Below are positions 1 to 6,903 of a stretch of 14,038 nt of DNA, piece after piece (the first letter of the stretch is position 1; each line of letters begins with the position of its first letter). Source of the stretch: Sulfurovum sp. GTDB taxonomy: Bacteria; Campylobacterota; Campylobacteria; Campylobacterales; Sulfurovaceae. Made by a program: the position numbers and the translations under genes. The stretch covers positions 1-14,038 of the forward strand of contig DQSX01000132.1 of the NCBI GenBank assembly GCA_015663065.1. Direction: 5' to 3'. A model generated the notes under the pieces. It did no database searches, was not told the DNA's origin, and saw only the letters and a list, made by a program, of their open reading frames with translations.

Positions 1-20
1 CTCATGGTAAGAAAAGGTAA
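1..20 (+). CDS. C-terminal end of an upstream gene, possibly a carboxylase/decarboxylase alpha subunit (partial)
   Basis: Frame 3 reads His-Gly-Lys-Lys-Arg and then stops with TAA at 18-20, so an upstream gene probably ends here. The only support is the short open frame and the context: a ribosome binding site and a biotin carrier gene start 14 bases later. In OadA/PycB-type proteins the carboxyltransferase part precedes the biotin domain, so a carboxyltransferase subunit lacking its own biotin domain would be the natural upstream neighbour. That identity is inferred from the operon and not visible in five codons. Confidence 0.4.
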
Positions 21-45
21 AAATAATAACAGTGGAGAAACAGAA

Positions 46-408
46 ATGGCAGGAAATTATACAGTAGTAGTCGATGGTAAGCAGTACAGTGTTCAGGTTG
101 CAGAGGGTGAGGGTGATATTCAAGTTGCACCCGCAGTAGCAGTCAATGCTGTAGCAGAGGCAGCAGCACCTGCGCCGGCACCAGGTGGAGCAGGATCGGT
201 AGAGATCAATTCACAAACTCCGGGTAACGTATGGAAGATCCTTAAAAATCCGGGTGACTCTGTAGCTGAAGGTGACATCATTATGATTCTTGAAGCGATG
301 AAAATGGAGATCGATATTGCTGCACCTAAAGCAGGGAAGATCGTCTCTATCAATGTCAATGTCAATGACACAGTTGCGGATGCACAACTTTTAGCCACAA
401 TGGAGTAA
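46..408 (+). CDS. Stand-alone biotin carrier (biotinyl/lipoyl attachment) subunit of an oxaloacetate decarboxylase or pyruvate carboxylase-type complex
   Basis: Encodes 120 residues. An N-terminal beta-rich stretch (about residues 4-28) resembles the region that precedes the biotin domain in OadA. An Ala/Pro linker (residues 28-50, APAPAPGGAG) follows, then a biotinyl domain (about 52-120). The EAMKME motif at 83-88 places the biotinylated lysine at K86. I chose the ATG at 46 because GGAG at 34-37 lies 8 nt upstream; the frame stays open to an ATG at 4, but that start overlaps the end of the upstream gene. The stop is 2 nt before oadB, and the GGAG for oadB lies in its last codons, so the two are co-translated. 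Biotin on this subunit would carry CO2 to OadB. Whether the complex makes or breaks oxaloacetate cannot be told from this window. Confidence 0.88.
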   Translation: MAGNYTVVVDGKQYSVQVAEGEGDIQVAPAVAVNAVAEAAAPAPAPGGAGSVEINSQTPGNVWKILKNPGDSVAEGDIIMILEAMKMEIDIAAPKAGKIVSINVNVNDTVADAQLLATME

Positions 409-410
409 AT

Positions 411-1760
411 ATGAAGATCAAACATCTTTTACTTTCGCTACTGTTTTCGTTTGCCTTTTTGACAAATGCAGCAACAGCAAGTGAACATGGCGCAGCATCA
501 ACTGTACCACTGACACAGGAAGAGCTGATAGCGCAGGAGAAGGCCAACTATAAGCCTCAGTCTGTCACAGAACTAATCGGCTCTTTCTTTCATACCACAG
601 GTTTGGATGCGATCATCAATCCTGTAGAAGGACTGAAAAATGCCCATGGTGTTGAAGTATCTACTTTTGCACAAAGTTGGGGACGTGTGGTGATGTTCCT
701 TATTATCTTTGTACTTTTCTACCTGGCTATCGGTAAAGGTTTTGAACCGCTACTGCTTCTGCCTATAGCATTTGGTGGTCTTCTTGCCAATATACCTATT
801 GCTGATATGTCAGCACCGGGACATATGCTGGGTATCATTTACGAGATGGGTATTGCCAACGAATTCTTCCCTCTGCTTATCTTTATGGGTGTTGGTGCTA
901 TGACGGACTTCGGTCCTTTGCTCTCCAATCCTAAAACAGCACTGCTTGGCGGTGCTGCGCAGTTTGGTATTTTTGGTTCACTGGTAGGTGCTGCGGCACT
1001 TTCACAGTACACAGGAATGGTTGACTTTACCCTGCAACAGTCAGCAGCTATTTCGATCATTGGTGGGGCTGATGGTCCTACGTCTATCTTTATTGCTTCT
1101 GCTTTGGCACCTGAATTGCTAGGTGCTATCGCAGTTGCAGCGTACTCATACATGGCGTTGGTTCCTGTGATCCAACCTCCGATAATGAGAGCGTTAACAA
1201 ACAAAGAAGAGCGTCAGATCGTGATGAAGACTACAAGAAAAGTGCATAGAATGGAAAAACTTATTTTCCCTTTGGTTGTGATCATGATGATTGCTCTTAT
1301 CTTGCCGGATGCAGCACCTCTTATGGGTTCTTTCGCTTTTGGTAACTTTGCCAAAGAGTCAGGGGTTGTTGACAGATTGTCCAATGAGATGCAAAACTCT
1401 TTGATAAATATAGTGACAATCTTCTTAGGTTTTGGTGTTGGTATGACACTTCAGGCAGACAAGTTCCTTGTCGCTGAGACTATGGGAATTATGGTGATTG
1501 GTCTTCTTGCATTCGCTGCTGGTACAGCAGCGGGTGTATTGATGGCTAAATTGATGAACAAGTTTTCCAAAGAGCCTATTAACCCGCTCATTGGGGCAGC
1601 AGGTGTTTCTGCAGTTCCAATGGCAGCAAGGGTGGTCTCCAAAGTCGGTTCTGAAGAGAAACCGGGTAATATTCTGCTCATGCATGCCATGGGTCCGAAT
1701 GTTGCCGGAGTTATTGGTTCAGCGGTAGCAGCGGGTGTTTTGCTGTCGATCTTTAAATAA
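411..1760 (+). CDS. oadB: Na+-pumping oxaloacetate decarboxylase beta subunit
   Basis: Encodes 449 residues of the integral membrane subunit that decarboxylates carboxybiotin and drives Na+ export. GGADGPT at 218-224 carries the essential aspartate (D221). NPLIGAAGVSAVPMAAR at 391-407 carries N391, G395, S400 and R407, and Y247 lies in AAYSYMALVP. From memory of the Klebsiella protein these match D203, Y229, N373, G377, S382 and R389, all offset by 18. FEPLLLLPIAFGGLL (111-125) and the C-terminal NVAGVIGSA (430-438) are also typical. The N-terminus is longer than usual: residues 1-24 look like a signal peptide (KHLLLSLLFSFAFLTNAATA), followed by a polar stretch before the first core helix. 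This is offset by a shorter segment after residue 130. The gene is followed by a strong terminator, so it ends the operon. Confidence 0.96.
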   Translation: MKIKHLLLSLLFSFAFLTNAATASEHGAASTVPLTQEELIAQEKANYKPQSVTELIGSFFHTTGLDAIINPVEGLKNAHGVEVSTFAQSWGRVVMFLIIFVLFYLAIGKGFEPLLLLPIAFGGLLANIPIADMSAPGHMLGIIYEMGIANEFFPLLIFMGVGAMTDFGPLLSNPKTALLGGAAQFGIFGSLVGAAALSQYTGMVDFTLQQSAAISIIGGADGPTSIFIASALAPELLGAIAVAAYSYMALVPVIQPPIMRALTNKEERQIVMKTTRKVHRMEKLIFPLVVIMMIALILPDAAPLMGSFAFGNFAKESGVVDRLSNEMQNSLINIVTIFLGFGVGMTLQADKFLVAETMGIMVIGLLAFAAGTAAGVLMAKLMNKFSKEPINPLIGAAGVSAVPMAARVVSKVGSEEKPGNILLMHAMGPNVAGVIGSAVAAGVLLSIFK

Positions 1761-1766
1761 AATCCA

Positions 1767-1801
1767 GGGGAAAGTGATCTTATCACTTTTCCCTTTTTTT
1801 G
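1767..1801 (+). terminator. Rho-independent terminator of the biotin carrier-oadB operon
   Basis: GGGAAAGTGAT (1768-1778) pairs with ATCACTTTTCCC (1782-1793), with one bulged T and a three-base loop, and a run of seven T follows at 1794-1800. It starts 7 nt after the oadB stop codon. Confidence 0.9.
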
Positions 1802-1803
1802 TT

Positions 1804-1846
1804 TAAAGCATAAATCAAAAAATATTGTTTTTTGATTCATGCTTTA
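1804..1846. repeat. Long AT-rich inverted repeat upstream of pckA
   Basis: The left arm TAAAGCATAAATCAAAAAA (1804-1822) and the right arm TTTTTTGATTCATGCTTTA (1828-1846) are complementary at 18 of 19 positions, the exception being A1812 against C1838. The loop is TATTG. The hairpin lies between the oadB terminator and pckA and ends 35 bases before the pckA start. It could be a second terminator, since the arms carry A6 and T6 runs, or an operator or mRNA structure controlling pckA. The sequence does not decide between these. Confidence 0.75.
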
Positions 1847-1881
1847 GCATTGAAAATTTAATATCTATATAAAGAGGATAC

Positions 1882-3471
1882 ATGAGTACCAAAACGCCTA
1901 ACGGACTTGATAAGCTGGGATTAAAAGATATCAGGGATGTCTACTATAATTTAAGTTATGACGAGCTACAAGTGCATGAAGTAAAAGCAGGAGAGTGTCA
2001 GATCTCTACCACAGGCACAGCAATGTGTGACACAGGTATCTTCACCGGACGCAGTCCAAAAGATAAATATTTTGTTGATCAGGAACCATCAAACAAGCAT
2101 ATTGCCTGGGGTGATGTGAACAGAAAGATCGACAAAGCTATTTATGACGAGTTGCTGGATCTTACCTTGACACAGCTTTCCGGTAAAAATATTTATGTGA
2201 CAGATGTCTATGCCGGTGCTTCTAATGCCAGTAAAAGATCGGTACGGTTTATTACTGAAATTGCATGGCAAGCACACTTTGTTAAAAATATGTTCATCCG
2301 TCCGACAGAAGAGGAGCTGGAAGACTTTGAACCTGATTTTACTGTGTACAATGCATGTAAAGCTGTGGATGAAAAGTATAAAGAACATGGTTTGAACTCA
2401 GATGTTTATGTGGTCTTTAACATCGAAGAGAACAAATCGATCATCGGTGGAACATGGTATGGGGGAGAGATGAAAAAAGGTATCTTCTCTATGATGAACT
2501 ACTGGCTGCCGCTTGAAGGTAAACTCTCTATGCACTGTTCTGCCAATGTTGGGAAAGATGACGATGTCTGTCTCTTCTTCGGACTTTCAGGTACAGGGAA
2601 AACAACACTTTCAACCGACCCTCACCGTGCACTTATAGGTGATGATGAACATGGATGGGATGATGATGGTGTCTTCAACTTTGAGGGTGGATGTTATGCA
2701 AAAGTGATCAACCTTGATGCAAAGTCTGAACCTGAAATTTTTGGTGCTATTGTGAAAGATGCACTTTTGGAGAATGTAGTTGCTGCAGATGACGGACTGG
2801 TAGACTATACAGATGGTTCCAAAACAGAGAACACCAGAGTCTCTTACCCGATAGAGCATATTGAAAATCATAAAAAAGATCTTCAGGCGGGTCACCCTAA
2901 CAACATCATTTTCCTTACAGCAGACGCCTTTGGTGTATTGCCACCGGTGTCGAAGTTAAGTAAAGAGCAGGCGATGTATTACTTCCTTTCTGGCTATACT
3001 GCAAAAGTAGCTGGTACAGAGAGAGGTATCACTGAGCCTGTTGCTACGTTCTCTGCATGTTTTGGTGAAGCATTTTTACCACTGCATCCAACAGAGTATG
3101 CCAAACTGCTTGGTGAGAAGATCGATGAACATGGTGTCTCTGTCTATCTTGTCAATACAGGATGGACCGGTGGTGCTTACGGTGTGGGTAAGCGTATGAG
3201 TATTAAAGATACACGTGCATGTATCAATGCTATTCTTGACGGAAGTATTAAAGAGTCTGAATTTGACACCACAAAAACTTTCCAGCTTCGGGTGCCTAAA
3301 ACACTTGGTGATATCAACCCTGACCTCTTGAACCCTCGTAATGCCTGGCCTGATAAAGAGGAGTTTGATGCACAACGTGACAAACTTGCTGAAATGTTCA
3401 TAGAGAACTTCCACCGTTACGATGATAACGGCGGTGAGTTCGACTATGCTTCAGCAGGACCACAACTGTAA
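1882..3471 (+). CDS. pckA: Phosphoenolpyruvate carboxykinase (ATP)
   Basis: Encodes 529 residues, close to the 540 of the E. coli enzyme. It interconverts oxaloacetate + ATP with PEP + CO2 + ADP in the cytoplasm. RSPK at 57-60 holds the substrate-binding arginine. TWYGGEMKKG (191-200) carries Y193 and K199, and MHCSANVG (217-224) carries H218. The kinase-1a P-loop GLSGTGKTT (234-242) has K240, and LIGDDEHGW (251-259) has the metal-binding D255. These match the E. coli residues Y207, K213, H232, K254 and D269 with a constant offset of 14. The late TENTRVSYPI segment holds the arginine that binds oxaloacetate and ATP. The start is an ATG with AGAGG 4-5 nt upstream. The gene appears monocistronic: a terminator precedes it and the next gene is convergent. 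In an autotroph with the reductive TCA cycle it may supply PEP for gluconeogenesis; that role is inferred. Confidence 0.97.
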   Translation: MSTKTPNGLDKLGLKDIRDVYYNLSYDELQVHEVKAGECQISTTGTAMCDTGIFTGRSPKDKYFVDQEPSNKHIAWGDVNRKIDKAIYDELLDLTLTQLSGKNIYVTDVYAGASNASKRSVRFITEIAWQAHFVKNMFIRPTEEELEDFEPDFTVYNACKAVDEKYKEHGLNSDVYVVFNIEENKSIIGGTWYGGEMKKGIFSMMNYWLPLEGKLSMHCSANVGKDDDVCLFFGLSGTGKTTLSTDPHRALIGDDEHGWDDDGVFNFEGGCYAKVINLDAKSEPEIFGAIVKDALLENVVAADDGLVDYTDGSKTENTRVSYPIEHIENHKKDLQAGHPNNIIFLTADAFGVLPPVSKLSKEQAMYYFLSGYTAKVAGTERGITEPVATFSACFGEAFLPLHPTEYAKLLGEKIDEHGVSVYLVNTGWTGGAYGVGKRMSIKDTRACINAILDGSIKESEFDTTKTFQLRVPKTLGDINPDLLNPRNAWPDKEEFDAQRDKLAEMFIENFHRYDDNGGEFDYASAGPQL

Positions 3472-3479
3472 AATCTTCT

Positions 3480-3503
3480 GACCATGTAAGTTTTTGCATG
3501 GTC
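3480..3503. terminator. Possible weak terminator hairpin between convergent pckA and proA
   Basis: GACCATG (3480-3486) pairs perfectly with CATGGTC (3497-3503) around a ten-base loop. It sits in the 48-nt gap between the stop codons of pckA (plus) and proA (minus), a natural place for a bidirectional stop. There is no clear T-run on either side, so termination strength is doubtful. Confidence 0.4.
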
Positions 3504-3519
3504 GATCAATACGGTATGT

Positions 3520-4755
3520 TTATTTACGTACCTGTCCAGATCCATAAATTTTAAATTTATACGTAGTAAGCCCCTCTATGCCCATAGGGCCACGGGCATG
3601 AAGTTTATTGGTACTGATCCCGACTTCGGCACCAAAGCCAAAAGCTCCGCCGTCTGTAAAGCGTGTTGAAGCATTTACATAGACTGCTGCAGCATCGATA
3701 GCATTCATAAATATCTCAGCAGCGGTGATATTCTCTGTGATGATCGCCTCAGAGTGACCTGAACCGAATCTTACGATATGCGCAATGGCACCTTCAACAC
3801 CATCTACCACTTTAATATTCAAAATGTTTGCCAAATACTCAGTGTCATAATCTTCATCAGTAGCATGTGCAATGTCGATGATGTTTTGCGTTCTGTCATC
3901 ACCTTTGAGTTCTGTATGTGCTTCATCAAAAGCAGCTTTGAGTTTAGGCAGTGCATCATCTGCAATGGCAGAGTCGACCAACAATGTCTCCATGGCATTA
4001 CAAACACCTGGGCGTTGTACTTTTGCATTGAGTGCAATAGCGATGGCATTGTCAAGTTTGGCATCCTTATCGATGTAAGTATGGCACTGACCTTTGTCAT
4101 GTTTGACTACAGAAACCGTTGCATTCTCTGAGACATGTTTGATGAGTCCAGCTCCACCTCTTGGGATGATAAGGTCCACATACTTGTCCATCTTGATGAG
4201 TTTGTCTACACCTGCTCTTGAAGCGTCAGGAATGAGTGATACCAGTGCACGAGGTAGATCATTGGCTTCTAAAACATCTTGGAGTATGCTTGCGATACCT
4301 TCATTGGAGTGCTGTGCTTCTTTTCCGCCTTTGAGAACACAGACGTTTGAGCTTTTAAAACAGAGTGCTGCTGTGTCTGATGTCACGTTAGGGCGAGACT
4401 CATAGATGATGCCGATCACACCGATAGGTATAGAGACTTTTTGCATATTGAGACCATCTTCGGTCACCCAACCATCTAAAATGCGTCCGACAGGGTCTTT
4501 GAGAGATGCTATCTCTTCTATGGCTTTTGCCATATCATTGATGCGACTCTCATCTAAAAAGAGTCTGTCCATGAGTGCAGAGGAGAGGTTGCTTTTCTCT
4601 CCATTTTCCATGTCTTTTTTGTTTTGTGCAACAAGGGCATCAGCATTATCTCTAAGTGCCTGAGCCATTTCATTTAAAATTCTGTTTTTCTCACGTCCGG
4701 ATATGGTAGCCAAGACTCTGGAGGATGCTTTTGCTTCTTCTAAAAACTTTTCCAT
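3520..4755 (-). CDS. proA: Glutamate-5-semialdehyde dehydrogenase (gamma-glutamyl phosphate reductase)
   Basis: Encodes 411 residues, the usual family length (E. coli 417). It makes glutamate-5-semialdehyde from gamma-glutamyl phosphate with NADPH, the second step of proline synthesis. Family marks in order: an N-terminal helical stretch; VSIPIGVIGIIYESRPNV (107-124); LKGGKEA (141-147); PRGGAGL (198-204); the catalytic cysteine C252 in VQRPGVCNAMETLL; and FTDGGAFGFGAEVGIST near the C-terminus. The start lies 3 nt after the ppnP stop, with GAGG 8 nt upstream inside the end of ppnP, so it is translated from the ppnP transcript. The partner kinase gene proB is not in the window. No odd residues or truncation are seen. 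Confidence 0.97.
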   Translation of the reverse strand: MEKFLEEAKASSRVLATISGREKNRILNEMAQALRDNADALVAQNKKDMENGEKSNLSSALMDRLFLDESRINDMAKAIEEIASLKDPVGRILDGWVTEDGLNMQKVSIPIGVIGIIYESRPNVTSDTAALCFKSSNVCVLKGGKEAQHSNEGIASILQDVLEANDLPRALVSLIPDASRAGVDKLIKMDKYVDLIIPRGGAGLIKHVSENATVSVVKHDKGQCHTYIDKDAKLDNAIAIALNAKVQRPGVCNAMETLLVDSAIADDALPKLKAAFDEAHTELKGDDRTQNIIDIAHATDEDYDTEYLANILNIKVVDGVEGAIAHIVRFGSGHSEAIITENITAAEIFMNAIDAAAVYVNASTRFTDGGAFGFGAEVGISTNKLHARGPMGIEGLTTYKFKIYGSGQVRK

Positions 4756-4758
4756 TAT

Positions 4759-5076
4759 TTACGCCTCTATGTATGAGCAACAGTAGTCAGTTACTGTTTT
4801 AATTTTCAGATCAAAAGATGAGTCAGCAGGCACATTAAAACTCTCAGGAGTGTTAAGCTTTTTAAACTCAGTCTCACCTGGAAGTCTTATCTCCAACTCA
4901 CCAGACATCATCTCCATGATCTCTGCTGATTCTGTATCAAAAGTATATTCACCCGGCATCATTACACCAAGAGTCTGTTTTTCACCATTTGGCAAAAAAA
5001 TGGTTCTGCTTGTTACTTTGCCGTCAAAGTATACATTTGCTTCTTTTATTATTGATATATTTTCTAATTTTGTCAT
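4759..5076 (-). CDS. ppnP: Pyrimidine/purine nucleoside phosphorylase (YaiE/DUF1255 family)
   Basis: Encodes 105 residues of a single small cupin. The family splits several purine and pyrimidine nucleosides with phosphate into base and ribose-1-phosphate. Recognition rests on the order YFDGKVTSRTI, GVMMPGEYTF, EIMEMMSGELEIRLPG and ESFNVPADSSFDLKI, ending in a short aromatic/Cys segment (TDYCCSYIEA); the E. coli protein (94 residues) has the same pattern. AAGGGAAG just upstream of the ATG is a good ribosome binding site. It is the first gene of a two-gene unit with proA. The metabolic link to proline synthesis is not obvious, and the pairing may simply share a promoter. Confidence 0.92.
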   Translation of the reverse strand: MTKLENISIIKEANVYFDGKVTSRTIFLPNGEKQTLGVMMPGEYTFDTESAEIMEMMSGELEIRLPGETEFKKLNTPESFNVPADSSFDLKIKTVTDYCCSYIEA

Positions 5077-5186
5077 TTTACTTCCCTTTTTTCTCTTGTT
5101 TTTACTTTTGTGTTCTCTCTTGGATGTGAGTCATAGTATCCCTCAATATCACTTAAGATCACAAGTATAGATCTGCTGTACTCATA

Positions 5187-5192
5187 ATTATA
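5187..5192 (-). promoter_or_regulatory. Possible -10 box for ppnP-proA
   Basis: Reading the minus strand, TATAAT lies here, about 110 nt before the ppnP start, with no good -35 box. A TACTAT at 5133-5138 is an alternative nearer the gene. Campylobacterota housekeeping promoters often lack a -35 element, so the missing box is not decisive. Confidence 0.4.
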
Positions 5193-5233
5193 GTAGAAAA
5201 ATAATAAGGTTCTTCATTCTAAGTTATTTACAC

Positions 5234-5239
5234 TACAAT
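5234..5239 (+). promoter_or_regulatory. Probable -10 box for the DUF2892 gene
   Basis: TACAAT lies about 28 nt before the ATG at 5267, giving a leader of roughly 20 nt that contains AAAGGAAAG as ribosome binding site. No convincing -35 is seen. Confidence 0.5.
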
Positions 5240-5266
5240 ACGAAAAAGTAACTCAAAGGAAAGAGC

Positions 5267-5455
5267 ATGGATGTCAATAAAATAAGAAAAGTATGTAGAC
5301 CGATCAGAATTGTTGTGGGGCTTGCACTTATTGCTGCAGGAGTTGCTACAGGGATAAAATGGTACTACTTGGGTGTTATACCACTTATTGCTGGGCTTTC
5401 TAACTTCTGTCCGCTTTGTATCATTACCAAAAAGTGTGACATAGAAGAAAAATAA
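5267..5455 (+). CDS. Small DUF2892-type inner membrane protein
   Basis: Encodes 62 residues. A basic start with the family's R-x-x-R-I-x-x-G pattern (RPIRIVVGLALIAAGV, residues 11-26) is followed by a first hydrophobic segment, a short GIKWYYLG turn, and a second segment (about 35-45) ending in NFCPLC. DUF2892 proteins, also found as the membrane part of YgaP rhodaneses, have this two-helix shape and end in a CPLY- or CPLC-like motif. Here C48 and C51 form a CPLC pair, with C9 and C57 also present. Function is unknown. AAAGGAAAG upstream supports the start. The gene is divergent from ppnP and followed by a hairpin, so it is probably transcribed alone. Confidence 0.85.
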   Translation: MDVNKIRKVCRPIRIVVGLALIAAGVATGIKWYYLGVIPLIAGLSNFCPLCIITKKCDIEEK

Positions 5456-5459
5456 TTTT

Positions 5460-5487
5460 AAACCCTCTGAAGGAGGGTTTCCTCCTT
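5460..5487 (+). terminator. Hairpin terminator after the DUF2892 gene, with an alternative overlapping hairpin
   Basis: AAACCCTC (5460-5467) pairs with GAGGGTTT (5473-5480) around TGAAG, 5 nt after the stop codon. A second, mutually exclusive stem pairs AAGGAGG (5470-5476) with CCTCCTT (5481-5487) around GTTT and is followed by a pyrimidine-rich stretch. The first stem has no long T-run, so it may end transcription only partly. Confidence 0.6.
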
Positions 5488-5523
5488 TTCCCTCTACATA
5501 TACCATTATTCAATAAATTCAAG

Positions 5524-5529
5524 TATAAT
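5524..5529 (+). promoter_or_regulatory. -10 box of the mgtE operon
   Basis: A perfect TATAAT lies 30 nt before the mgtE ATG, giving a predicted leader of about 23 nt. The leader holds AAGGG at 5548-5552. There is no clear -35. The leader is too short for an M-box or ykkC-type riboswitch. Confidence 0.65.
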
Positions 5530-5558
5530 TTCACAAATTACTCAGCAAAGGGCATGTG

Positions 5559-6887
5559 ATGGATAAACTTACACAATATTTAAATGCACATTCAAATGAT
5601 GAACTGCACCCCTCTGAAATTGCCAATCTTCTTAAAGATATGGATGAGAAAAGTTTTGATGAAGCGGTGCAATTCATTCCAAAAGAGCTTATTGCTGATG
5701 TAGCACTGGAACTCCCGGACAGGTATTTTGAGGATATTGTGGAGTCTTATAGTCCAAAAGAGTTGGCAGACTCCGTTGCTGAACTTGAGTCAGATGACCA
5801 GACAGATTTTATGCAGGAGCTTGAAGAGGTTGATGAAGAGATCGCCCAGGAAGTTTTTGAACAGCTTCATGTGGATGATCAAGCAGATATCTTACATCTT
5901 AAACAGTATGATGAAAATGAAGCCGGTGCCTATATGCAAACGGAAGTCTACACTGCAAACCTGCACCATACGGTACATGATGTTATTCGTGAATTTGCTG
6001 AACTCAGAAAACAGGATGAGCTTGAAAATGTGAATTACCTCTTTGTCACAGATGACAAAAACATATTGAGATACGGTATTGGTCTGGATAATTTGCTGGT
6101 CTTTGATTTTGAAAAGACACTAGAAGAGAATATAGAAGAGAATCCTGAAAAATTTAAACCTATCACCGGAAATAACCATGATGATATTCAAGATATTGTT
6201 CAGAAATTTCAGGAGTATGACCTCTCTTCCATGCCTATTATTGACTATAATGGCGCACTGCTTGGACGTATTACCTCGGATGATATCTATGATATTATGA
6301 ATGAACAGGCTACGGATCAGATGTATAACCTTGCAGGGGTGAATGATGATGCAGAGGAAGATGATGATCTAATAAAAGCCGGAAAAGCGCGTGCAGTATG
6401 GCTTGCTGTCAATTTGGTGACCGCCATCGTGGCTTCATTGGTCATTGGTCTCTTTGAAGATACTTTACAAACTGTTGTGGCTTTAGCGATCTTGATGCCT
6501 ATTGTAGCCTCTATGGGCGGTAATGCCGGGACTCAGAGTTTGACCGTTGTTGTACGTCAACTTGCTCTTGGTGATATTGCAAAACATGATGCCTACCGGA
6601 CCATTAAAAAAGAGGTGATACTCTCTCTTGCAAATGGACTCTTTTTTGCTATAATCATGGGTGTCATTGCATCACTGTGGTTCGATCAAGATATGCTGGG
6701 GATCGTGATAGGTCTGTCGATGATCATTAATCTTTTCATGGCAGGTTTCATTGGCTCAATGGTCCCGCTCTTACTTAAAAGAATGGATATTGATCCAGCC
6801 ATAGGTAGTACTGTTATTTTGACAACAGTGACTGATGTTGTAGGCTTTTTTAGCTTTTTAGGTCTGGCGACCGTTATTTTACTATAA
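5559..6887 (+). CDS. mgtE: Magnesium transporter MgtE
   Basis: Encodes 442 residues from the ATG at 5559. A GTG at 5556 gives one more residue but is only 3 nt from the AAGGG site, so the ATG fits better. Layout is the family standard: an N-terminal acidic helical domain (about 1-130), two CBS domains (about 131-250), a connecting helix, and five membrane helices (about 280-442). MPIVASMGGNAGTQSLTVVVR (near 313-333) and TTVTDVVGF (near 422-430) are the pore signatures, with D426 matching the selectivity aspartate known from Thermus MgtE. The protein forms a dimeric Mg2+ channel in the inner membrane that closes when Mg2+ binds the cytosolic domains; the many Asp/Glu in the N domain fit this. 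It heads a tight operon with a CNNM-like gene 16 nt downstream. Confidence 0.96.
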   Translation: MDKLTQYLNAHSNDELHPSEIANLLKDMDEKSFDEAVQFIPKELIADVALELPDRYFEDIVESYSPKELADSVAELESDDQTDFMQELEEVDEEIAQEVFEQLHVDDQADILHLKQYDENEAGAYMQTEVYTANLHHTVHDVIREFAELRKQDELENVNYLFVTDDKNILRYGIGLDNLLVFDFEKTLEENIEENPEKFKPITGNNHDDIQDIVQKFQEYDLSSMPIIDYNGALLGRITSDDIYDIMNEQATDQMYNLAGVNDDAEEDDDLIKAGKARAVWLAVNLVTAIVASLVIGLFEDTLQTVVALAILMPIVASMGGNAGTQSLTVVVRQLALGDIAKHDAYRTIKKEVILSLANGLFFAIIMGVIASLWFDQDMLGIVIGLSMIINLFMAGFIGSMVPLLLKRMDIDPAIGSTVILTTVTDVVGFFSFLGLATVILL

Positions 6888-6903
6888 GGATTTTAAAAAA
6901 CAT

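Noticed and set aside
4..45. N-terminal extension of the biotin carrier protein from an ATG at 4
   Set aside because: It overlaps the end of the upstream frame, has no visible ribosome binding site and adds a polar Asn-rich stretch unlike the family, while the ATG at 46 has GGAG at the right distance.
839..1840. Long minus-strand open frames opposite oadB (121 and 129 codons)
   Set aside because: They lie wholly or mostly inside a clearly identified gene, show no family-like sequence and follow from its codon pattern.
5456..5558. Mg2+ riboswitch (M-box) before mgtE
   Set aside because: The region is about 100 nt, half of it a terminator for the previous gene, and the TATAAT box leaves a leader of about 23 nt, too short for a riboswitch.
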